Source: a virus. From it: a stretch of DNA of 47,107 bases. The position numbers and the translations under genes are program-made. Positions 33,771 through 41,074 of the stretch are shown here, one piece after another; position 1 is the first letter of the stretch; the number at the start of each line of letters is the position of its first letter. Below the pieces are notes generated by a model, which worked only from the letters and a program-made list of their open reading frames with translations, searched no databases and was not told the DNA's origin. The DNA lies in IMG/VR virus record IMGVR_UViG_3300013285_000023, positions 1-47,107 of that record; one strand, given 5' to 3'.

Positions 33771-34780
33771 AGGTTATTATAAATCTCTAGCAATAACTTC
33801 TTATCAAATGTTTCTGAATCAATATTAATCAGTTGTTCTGTTACAATTTGGTCAACTGACTCAAATTTTGTATTAGGGCTATCGTCTATTACGCCTTCTA
33901 GATTATCTCGTTCTTGAATTAATTGTAGTTCACGGATATCTTTAGAGGCCATGAATGTTTCTTTTAAGAAATTAGCCTCTTCAAATGTAACATTACAATC
34001 TAAATGAACTTTGAGGTACATTTTGTCTTGTAGAATTGTATCTTGCTCATCAATTAAGCGGCTGAGTTTAAGTGTACGGAACTTAGGAGCATCGGGCCAT
34101 GCTTGATATTGCGGTTCTCCACCCCATTCCATGAACATCATTCCTCGTTCATCGTCCCATGTGTCTGAAAAGTTATGAGGAAATGCATTTCCAATATAAA
34201 CAACTTTATTACGGGCCTGTCGTTTATGAAAGTGTCCGCTGAACACATAGTCTTGATGTTCAAAATGTTCTGCTTGCAATTCACCATGATCGGGCATCTG
34301 TACCATTGCGTTCATATAGAACAAGGGTAATTCAAAATGCCCAAACATGTATCGGCTTTTCGTTTGACTAATAGTCTTCCATTCATCTCCGACCAACCAC
34401 GGTACAAGGGTGACATCGCCTAGAGTGGTGACAGAGTCTACGACAGTCACGCCAGGAATATGGCGTCCGAACGCACTACTATGGATGTCTCGCTTGTCCT
34501 TGTAGAATAAATCGTGGTTACCAGGAAACCAAAAGAATTGTTCAAATCCTGCGCCAAGTTTTTCCAAACACCGCATTGAAGTATCTAGTGTAATTAGATT
34601 AATTGAGTTGCGGTTATGGTGCCAGTCGCCTAGAAAAATACAAGTTTCACAGCCTTTGGCTTGTGCTTCGGCAATAAACCAGTCTACAAAGTCCTCGCAG
34701 TCCTGGTTATGAGTTCCCGAATTTGATTTCAGTCCAAAATGTATGTCCGTAAAACATGCTACCTTCTTGAATAATGTCAT
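33767..34780 (-). CDS. 47: gp47 recombination endonuclease subunit (Mre11/SbcD-like)
   Basis: A 337-residue calcineurin-type phosphoesterase, the nuclease partner of gp46. The metal-binding motifs are all present: DIHFG (Asp12, His14), GDWHHNR (Asp52, His54), GNHD (residues 87-90), GHFELP and SGHFHKRQ. T4 gp47 is 339 aa, the same length. Ribosome binding site AAGGAA. It sits between gp55 and gp46 in a single minus-strand operon behind the sigma70-type promoter at 35769-35797, so early or middle expression is expected. Confidence 0.96.
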   Translation of the reverse strand: MTLFKKVACFTDIHFGLKSNSGTHNQDCEDFVDWFIAEAQAKGCETCIFLGDWHHNRNSINLITLDTSMRCLEKLGAGFEQFFWFPGNHDLFYKDKRDIHSSAFGRHIPGVTVVDSVTTLGDVTLVPWLVGDEWKTISQTKSRYMFGHFELPLFYMNAMVQMPDHGELQAEHFEHQDYVFSGHFHKRQARNKVVYIGNAFPHNFSDTWDDERGMMFMEWGGEPQYQAWPDAPKFRTLKLSRLIDEQDTILQDKMYLKVHLDCNVTFEEANFLKETFMASKDIRELQLIQERDNLEGVIDDSPNTKFESVDQIVTEQLINIDSETFDKKLLLEIYNNL

Positions 34781-34828
34781 CAGTTAGATTCCTTTACAGA
34801 CTAGTGTAGCAGAAACGTTAAGCAAAGG

Positions 34829-35743
34829 TCAAGCCTCTTCTTCTTCAATATCTGTTTCTTCACTCTTAGGCATACGGAACTTCTTATACAGTTCGGCCTG
34901 GCGAGCAGTTTCATCTGCAAACTGTGCCTTGTTCTGTCTTGTGTTACTTGGAGTAAGTCCGTGTTCTTGTAGCATATCGTCCCGAATATTTTGATTTTTC
35001 TTTTCAATATTAAGAATACGAGTAAATGAGTTGGTCACAGCGGCAGTATAGTAGGCAAACGGATTTTCTGATTTGCTTTCGTCAAACTGTAGACCAATTT
35101 GGCTTAATTGTAGGATAGCCTGTCCCTTCATTTCTTCAACGTAGGTGTAACCACGCCAATTGCTACGTTGTGCATATCGTTCGCTTAGTTTGATATACAT
35201 CTTTCCTAAATTTTCTGTAATACGACCGTGATCTTTACTAAACACCCCGGTATCTAACGGACCTTTCCAATGACTCTTGCCAACACAGACTAATTCATCT
35301 GGGGTTGTTTCGTCAAACTTCCAATGCTGGAAGGGAGGAAAGTTTACCTTATCGTGACTGTCCGCTGTAGTTTTTGTTGTCTTCTTGCGACCTGGCGCTA
35401 AAGGAATATGCTCAAACGTCATAATACGTATGACTAAATCAGTTTTTGCAACAGTTTTATAATCTGGAGTACACTCTGTTAATTTTATTTTTTTATCGCC
35501 TGCTAATCTTGCTCGGGCAAATGCTTCTAGTCCTAGTCTTTTTGCTTTATTACGTTTGGCTTCTGCTATAGTTCTTATATTAATTTTATCTAAATTGCTA
35601 AGAATAATATCATGTTGGCTGTATTCTGGTTTGGTAAAACTTGAAAATGTATTTTTTGATCTATGGATTTCTGCTAGTAAATCTCTGTTATTTAAATACT
35701 TGACCTTGCGTCCAGTAGGTGATGTTGTTAGTGTTGTAGCCAT
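34829..35743 (-). CDS. 55: gp55 late-transcription sigma factor
   Basis: A 304-residue protein whose second half matches T4 gp55, the small sigma factor that directs host RNA polymerase to TATAAATA promoters: WRGYTYVEEMKGQAILQL, then FDESKSENPFAYYTAAVTNS, then IKKE-like LNIEKKNQNIRDD. T4 gp55 is 185 aa; the extra ~150 residues are mostly an N-terminal extension with a conserved-looking FPPFQHWKF then ELVCVGKSHWKG part. I chose the ATG at 35743 because AAGGAGT lies 10 nt upstream; longer starts would lie inside or upstream of the -10 box of the promoter. The window's many TATAAATA-type elements are its expected targets. Confidence 0.88.
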   Translation of the reverse strand: MATTLTTSPTGRKVKYLNNRDLLAEIHRSKNTFSSFTKPEYSQHDIILSNLDKINIRTIAEAKRNKAKRLGLEAFARARLAGDKKIKLTECTPDYKTVAKTDLVIRIMTFEHIPLAPGRKKTTKTTADSHDKVNFPPFQHWKFDETTPDELVCVGKSHWKGPLDTGVFSKDHGRITENLGKMYIKLSERYAQRSNWRGYTYVEEMKGQAILQLSQIGLQFDESKSENPFAYYTAAVTNSFTRILNIEKKNQNIRDDMLQEHGLTPSNTRQNKAQFADETARQAELYKKFRMPKSEETDIEEEEA

Positions 35744-35768
35744 TGGTATTTGGACTCCTTTATGAGAT

Positions 35769-35797
35769 ATTGTAGCATTTCTGCCACACGGTGTCAA
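35769..35797 (-). promoter_or_regulatory. Sigma70-type (early) promoter for gp55-gp47-gp46
   Basis: Minus strand TTGACA, 17-nt spacer, TACAAT: a perfect -35 and a one-mismatch -10 at ideal spacing. Predicted +1 is near 35762, a few bases before the AAGGAGT ribosome binding site of gp55. Confidence 0.85.
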
Positions 35798-35811
35798 CCA
35801 TTATGTGGACA

Positions 35812-35832
35812 TTTATTTACCTGGTAAATAAA
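35812..35832. promoter_or_regulatory. Perfect palindrome holding two back-to-back late promoter elements
   Basis: A 10-bp perfect inverted repeat around a single central base. Each arm contains GGTAAATA: plus strand 35823-35830, minus strand 35814-35821. The plus element leads to TAGGAAAATAAAATA-ATG of the gp48/54-like gene. The minus element points at gp55 and lies upstream of its sigma70 promoter. Confidence 0.7.
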
Positions 35833-35851
35833 CATATAGGAAAATAAAATA

Positions 35852-37183
35852 ATGCCCTCTATTAAATCATCTGCTGGTCAGGCCGACGTATCGATTACCA
35901 AACAACCCGACGGCACAATTACCTTCAGTGCGCCTAATTGGCCAGGCGCAAGTTTTGGTTCAAATAACGAAACAGTGTCAGGGCATTGCGGCGGTGTACT
36001 TGATGTAAACAGTATACATCAATCCATACAATCAGATGAACAAAGGATTGAAGACAAACGAAGATTCATTGATGATGCTTTTAAACAAATTAACGATACT
36101 ACTCGTAATCCCCCTTACGATCCTGCTTATATTGACAATTTAAAAAGCCAAGTAGCAGGCGCTCAAAATGACATTCAAATTATCAAAGACTCTCTTGATT
36201 CTTGGAATAGTTTAGACAAGCAGTATAGTACGTTAGTTGATCAAGTTAATGCCGCAGATAAAGCAGATGCACCTGCAGGTGAAGCACAAACTAACGAAGA
36301 AAAGAATGCCGCAGAAGCACAAGGCGTTACATTAGAGCCCGGTGCGGCCGCAACAACTACAACTGAATCTGTAACTAATTCAGATCCTAACAAATTCAAA
36401 GGTGAAAGTGGAAACCCAGCCCCGCAAACACCTGAAGGTTCTGACCCTAGCAATGCAAATCAAGATCAAAATAATGACGGCGGCGGCGGAGGAAACCCCG
36501 GTGAAAGTTTTACAGCCAAAGCGGCCTCAGGCGGTCGAGTTAGCGGGCCACCAACACAGAATTCAGCACCGGCAAAATCTAAATGGAACGGCGGCGACGA
36601 TATGCGGGTAGCATTAATTATACCTCCGGCTTACTTTGGACCAAATACAGCATCTGAAATTCGTTCAGCCGGAGGTATAGTATTTCCCTACACTCCAACA
36701 CTTAGTTACGATACGTCTGCTAGTTACGGAAATAGTAACCCATTACATTCTAATTATACACAATACTTTTTTAAAAATAGTTCTGTAAGTGCTATCACAC
36801 TTAGTGGAAAATTCACGGTACAAAATGAAAACGAAGCAAATATATGGTTGTCAATAGTACAACTAGGGAGGATATTAACAAAAATGCCTTTTGGTAGCGA
36901 TACAAAATTTTTAGCAGGCAGTGCTCCACCGGTAGTTCGTCTATATGGATATGGTGCTTATGTGTTTGATAATGTGCCAGTTTCAATTACAAGTTTTAAA
37001 TTTGATTTGCCTGAAGGAGTTGATTATATTCATAATAGTGGATCTGGATTTACAAACTCGATGGCCCCTGCCATTTCAACAATTTCATTCACTCTAATAC
37101 CTATGTACAGCAGACAAGAAATACGAGACTTTAGTGTAGATAAATGGGTATCAGGTGGCTTGGATGGTAAAGGATATCTATAA
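35852..37183 (+). CDS. gp48/gp54-like tail tube cap/initiator protein with long N-terminal extension
   Basis: The C-terminal ~195 residues (from about 248, DDMRVALIIPPAYF) follow a family pattern linked to T4 gp48/gp54, the proteins joining baseplate hub and tail tube: VFPYTPTLSYDTSASYGNSN, then HSNYTQYFFKNSSVSAITLS, then FTVQNENEANIWLSI, then RLYGYGAYVFDNVPVSITSF, then LPEGVDYIHN, then LIPMYSRQEIRDFSV. The N-terminal half has a coiled coil (about 50-120) and a disordered Ala/Gly/Asn/Pro-rich linker (about 130-245). It is the first gene of the baseplate operon, behind the late element at 35823, and its stop overlaps the gp53 start (TAATG). Which of gp48 or gp54 it replaces is not clear. Confidence 0.7.
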   Translation: MPSIKSSAGQADVSITKQPDGTITFSAPNWPGASFGSNNETVSGHCGGVLDVNSIHQSIQSDEQRIEDKRRFIDDAFKQINDTTRNPPYDPAYIDNLKSQVAGAQNDIQIIKDSLDSWNSLDKQYSTLVDQVNAADKADAPAGEAQTNEEKNAAEAQGVTLEPGAAATTTTESVTNSDPNKFKGESGNPAPQTPEGSDPSNANQDQNNDGGGGGNPGESFTAKAASGGRVSGPPTQNSAPAKSKWNGGDDMRVALIIPPAYFGPNTASEIRSAGGIVFPYTPTLSYDTSASYGNSNPLHSNYTQYFFKNSSVSAITLSGKFTVQNENEANIWLSIVQLGRILTKMPFGSDTKFLAGSAPPVVRLYGYGAYVFDNVPVSITSFKFDLPEGVDYIHNSGSGFTNSMAPAISTISFTLIPMYSRQEIRDFSVDKWVSGGLDGKGYL

Positions 37184-37482
37184 TGTCAGCCTATTCTAAA
37201 TTTAGTCCTTATTATAAAACTCAAGAAACTCACGGGCATTTAGATGTGCTTTCTCTTAGAGATATACCGGCGGCAAGTGACGATATATTATTTGAAGTTA
37301 CACAAACATACTCTCTAAGACCCGACCTATTAGCACATGATTTATATAATGATTCTAGACTTTGGTGGGTATTTGCAGTAAGAAATAAAGATGTAATACA
37401 AGATTCAATATATGATTTAGTAGCAGGTCAACGAATCTATTTGCCATCTCTTGCAAATTTGCAGTCTGTGGGTATTTTATAA
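37183..37482 (+). CDS. 53: gp53 baseplate wedge protein
   Basis: A 99-residue protein with the gp53 hallmark: YSLRPDLLAHDLYNDSRLWWVF then AVRNKDVIQDSIYDLVAGQRIYLPS. The final segment is LysM-like, as in T4 gp53 (196 aa), but the protein is about half that length. In T4, gp53 binds the wedge complex and promotes joining of six wedges around the hub. It is coupled to the upstream gene through a one-base overlap (TAATG), with AAAGGA as ribosome binding site. Confidence 0.88.
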   Translation: MSAYSKFSPYYKTQETHGHLDVLSLRDIPAASDDILFEVTQTYSLRPDLLAHDLYNDSRLWWVFAVRNKDVIQDSIYDLVAGQRIYLPSLANLQSVGIL

Positions 37483-37483
37483 T

Positions 37484-40400
37484 ATGCCGGCAAATGTTGA
37501 ACTCAATCCTTTAGATAGTTATAGGTCGGTTACTTATAATTTTATTTTAGCGGCAATATCTCCTGACATGCTAAAAGATCCTAATCAAGAATGGAGAAAG
37601 AGTCCTTTAAAATATGTTATTGCGTCGACTCGTGGTAAAGGAGCCAATGCCATAAGTCCATCGGCATCTGCATCGGCCGCGGCCGCAAATCTAGCAAACG
37701 GCGCACAGAAAAAAGTAGATGTTACTAGTTTAGTAAATGTGTTTAACAAAGAAAGTCCTGGAGCATTTGATCTATGGATTGATAATGTTGAAGTTGACAC
37801 AATCATGGCACCAACTGAACAAAGTGGTCCTGCTTTAGGAACTAAAGTTTCATTTGAAATTTATGAGCCCTTTAGTATAAACGGTTTTATAGAGGCCCTT
37901 CATGTTGCGGCCCAAGCGGCTGGTTGGGACGGATATCTTAATGCTACATTCCTATTAAAAATAGAATTTATAGGTTATCCAGATAAAGATAATCTTCCAA
38001 GTAAAGCAAGTATAATAACTGAAAAATTTATTCCTATTTTAATTGTTGGATCAGAAATTGATGTAACAGAACAAGGGACTCGTTATAAAGTTAAAGGCAT
38101 TCCTGTGAATGAAGTTTCTTTTTCAAATTACAACAAATTAACTTCTGCGATTACTATGAAGGGTACCAAGGTCGGTGAAGTTATAACTGAATTAGAGAAG
38201 GGATTAAATGATGCAATTATAGCCAGGACAAAAAAGGAAAACGAAAATACATCATCTATTCATGATTCTTATAAAATCTATTTTCCTAAACGGCCTGACC
38301 CCGGGCAAGCACTTGATCTTGAAAGTAAAAACGATATTCTCAAAGCAGATATGAATCGGCAATTAAAAGAAAATAATGTTTATCAATTTCAAGATCTAAA
38401 AGATAAAGAATCAAATCCTAAAGGGTCTGATCCAAATAAAAAATATGATCCTAAAAATAGTATTGTGCAGTTTCCCGTAAATGCTGATATAATTGATATT
38501 ATTACTGCTGTTATACGAGATAGCCAGTACCTAGCAGATATTTTAAAAAATACAGAAAAAGAAGCAAAAGACGATGACGGAATGTTTGAATATTTTCAGG
38601 TAATAGTCAAAGCAGAACCAATAGGGTATGACACAACAAACAATGTTCATTGCTACAAGTATCAATATATAGTGATGCCTTATAAGGTACATTCAAGCAA
38701 ATTGCTCAATCAACAATTTAATAAATTTGAGGCTAAACAATTTGACAAACTTGTAAAACGTAAGTACGATTATTTGTATGGCGGAAAAAATGTCGATGTG
38801 TTAAGTTTTAAATTAAATTTTAATAATTTATTTTTCCAAGCATCAAATGCTAATATGGGTAATAAACCAGACACAGAAAAATCTAATGCTGCCGCTCCAT
38901 CAAACGACAAAGATGTTAAAAAACCAAAAGACCAAGCAAACGGATCAAACACTTCACAACTTGATACCAATGGATCTAGAACAATAGTACAGGCATCGGG
39001 GAATGACGGTCGTGCCGGTGCTACACGGTCTGATCCTTATTGGCAATTGACACATAATGCACATCAGGCTATTTTAGAAAGTGTTAATTTGTTAACTGGG
39101 AATTTAGATATAATGGGTGATCCTTATTATCTTTGCACTAGCGGTATGGGGAATTATATACCTAAAACAAAAGATATTTCTACAACAGTAGACGGTGAAG
39201 CAAATTTTACTCAAGCACCGTGTGTTATTAAACTTAATTTTAGAAATCCTATAGATATTGGTACAGATGGATTTCTAAAATTTCAATCAACACTGGTTCC
39301 GTTTAGCGGACTTTATCAAGTTATTAATTGCCACAGTAAATTCAACGACGGACAATTTAAACAGACTTTAAAATTAATTAGATATGCAGGACAACTTAAC
39401 GAAGATGATCCATCACCACCTAAAACAGTTCCTAATCTTGTGCAAGTAGATAATCCTAATAATGATTATGTTAAAGATTCTGCACCTGCGGATGTAATGT
39501 CTGCAGGCCTACGCCCTAACACACTGAATCTTGCTAAAATGCAACAGATAACTCTTCCATCTAATGGATTCCCTGGAGATTTAAATCAATTGTTATCAGC
39601 AGGAAATCTAATACCGGGTCTAAGTAATTTCTTATCAGGATCAGTAAACGGAGCTCTTGCAGATATTTCTTCTGCGGCTTCGGGATTGTTAGGCAATGCC
39701 GCAGGTGTGTTTGGCGGAGGAAGTCTGCCGTCATTGTCGGGATTGGCCAATCAAGCATCTACGCTATTAAGCAATCCCTTAGGTGCTGTTAGTAATTTAG
39801 CCAATGGGGCAATATCTAGTGTGGGGAAATTAGTTTCCGATCCTACTTCTTTATTATCTCAAACTCCTGGAATTAGTCAAGGACTAAATGCTATAAATCA
39901 GGCCAGCGGTGGCTTAGGATTAAAAGTCGGTGATGTTCTTGGCGGGTCAAATCCGTTGACTTCTGGTGTTAGACTAGATGCTTCGGCCATTGGCGGTGTT
40001 GTAAATCAAATTAAGAACGCAGGAGCATCTATTGCCGACGGGGCTTCTAATATGATTGCAAATGTTACAAGTATAAACGGTAATATTTTGGGAGCAGATC
40101 AAATTAATTCTGTAATTTCCAATGCATCTCTTAACGGAATATCTCCTAGCCTAGCATTAAAGAATGCCAGCTCACTTGGATTAAAAATACCAAATATAAG
40201 CGGACTAACTCCTGGAGCATTAGCAGATAAATTAGGACTTGACCTAAAACAAATAACAGGAGCCGGAGGCCAAATAGATGTATCAGCACTTAAACAACTC
40301 CAATCAATTGCAGAAGATCTTCCTGAGAATGTTGACTTAGGCGATGCTAAAAAACTAGGTTTTAGTCTTGGAAGTTTAAGCAGGGCTACCTTGCAAAATC

Positions 40401-41059
40401 TGCCTGCAATTCCTTCTCTAACAGTCAAAGCCCCAGATATAGAAACTTCAATTGTTGATCAGTTGATTGATAGTCCCGGCGATCCTAAGATACTAGCACA
40501 GTTTGGGCTAACTCCGGCTATGGGTAATTTTGGATCTAATATAGGCGGTAACCTATCTAATCTTGATAATTTAAAGTCTGGGTTGACTGGAGCAATTCCG
40601 GGTGCGGGTAGTTTGATAGCCAACGCTCAAGCAGGGTTTGGAACCAGCATAACAGCACAGTTAGGCAGTTTATCAAAAGGCAGTCCGCTAGACAGATTAA
40701 AAACCATAGGCTCTAGTGCCGGGTTAAATATGCCATCGGGACCTCCAGTTTTTGTAACGGGCCCTGGATCAGATGGTGGATTTGGTGGATTTGTTGCAGG
40801 ACCTGGTGGCCCTGCACAGCCTACTTCTGGACCCCCACTTGATCCGTACACCGTATTGATAGCCGATACTAGGAAGTATAATCCTACTCTTGCAAATTAT
40901 TATGAATTACCCCAACCACAACAAAGGGCATTACTTTCAGAATACGGAGCACAAACTGGCATTACTTTTATAACCAACAGTTTTGGCGATCATCCCGAAA
41001 ATCCAGCATATTATGAAAGCGATCCCTTTAAACAGTTCCTTCAAGGACGCGGAATTTAA
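37484..41059 (+). CDS. Large baseplate hub-like structural protein, 1,191 aa
   Basis: The ATG at 37484, one base after the gp53 stop, is preferred over an upstream TTG lying inside gp53. Residues 1-650 look globular: NPLDSYRSVTYNFILAAISP, then KVSFEIYEPFSINGFIEALH, then ATFLLKIEFIGYPDKDN, and near residue 600-640 LKFQSTLVPFSGLYQVINCH then QFKQTLKLIRYAGQ. That last pattern is seen in phage hub and tail-joining proteins. Residues 690-1100 are Gly/Ser/Leu/Asn/Ala-rich repeats (such as LSGLANQASTLLSNPLGAVS). The end is globular again (LDPYTVLIADTRKYNPTLAN). Position directly before gp5 suggests the gp27-like hub partner, but no clear gp27 signature is visible, so this stays an inference. Confidence 0.6.
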   Translation: MPANVELNPLDSYRSVTYNFILAAISPDMLKDPNQEWRKSPLKYVIASTRGKGANAISPSASASAAAANLANGAQKKVDVTSLVNVFNKESPGAFDLWIDNVEVDTIMAPTEQSGPALGTKVSFEIYEPFSINGFIEALHVAAQAAGWDGYLNATFLLKIEFIGYPDKDNLPSKASIITEKFIPILIVGSEIDVTEQGTRYKVKGIPVNEVSFSNYNKLTSAITMKGTKVGEVITELEKGLNDAIIARTKKENENTSSIHDSYKIYFPKRPDPGQALDLESKNDILKADMNRQLKENNVYQFQDLKDKESNPKGSDPNKKYDPKNSIVQFPVNADIIDIITAVIRDSQYLADILKNTEKEAKDDDGMFEYFQVIVKAEPIGYDTTNNVHCYKYQYIVMPYKVHSSKLLNQQFNKFEAKQFDKLVKRKYDYLYGGKNVDVLSFKLNFNNLFFQASNANMGNKPDTEKSNAAAPSNDKDVKKPKDQANGSNTSQLDTNGSRTIVQASGNDGRAGATRSDPYWQLTHNAHQAILESVNLLTGNLDIMGDPYYLCTSGMGNYIPKTKDISTTVDGEANFTQAPCVIKLNFRNPIDIGTDGFLKFQSTLVPFSGLYQVINCHSKFNDGQFKQTLKLIRYAGQLNEDDPSPPKTVPNLVQVDNPNNDYVKDSAPADVMSAGLRPNTLNLAKMQQITLPSNGFPGDLNQLLSAGNLIPGLSNFLSGSVNGALADISSAASGLLGNAAGVFGGGSLPSLSGLANQASTLLSNPLGAVSNLANGAISSVGKLVSDPTSLLSQTPGISQGLNAINQASGGLGLKVGDVLGGSNPLTSGVRLDASAIGGVVNQIKNAGASIADGASNMIANVTSINGNILGADQINSVISNASLNGISPSLALKNASSLGLKIPNISGLTPGALADKLGLDLKQITGAGGQIDVSALKQLQSIAEDLPENVDLGDAKKLGFSLGSLSRATLQNLPAIPSLTVKAPDIETSIVDQLIDSPGDPKILAQFGLTPAMGNFGSNIGGNLSNLDNLKSGLTGAIPGAGSLIANAQAGFGTSITAQLGSLSKGSPLDRLKTIGSSAGLNMPSGPPVFVTGPGSDGGFGGFVAGPGGPAQPTSGPPLDPYTVLIADTRKYNPTLANYYELPQPQQRALLSEYGAQTGITFITNSFGDHPENPAYYESDPFKQFLQGRGI

Positions 41060-41074
41060 AATTTAGGATAACAA

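Noticed and set aside
35744-35797. Longer gp55 reading frame starting upstream
   Set aside because: It would begin within the -35 box of the sigma70 promoter, upstream of the predicted +1. The ATG at 35743 has AAGGAGT at good spacing.
37451-37483. Upstream TTG start for the 1,191-aa gene
   Set aside because: It lies inside the 3' end of gp53; the ATG at 37484 immediately follows the gp53 stop.
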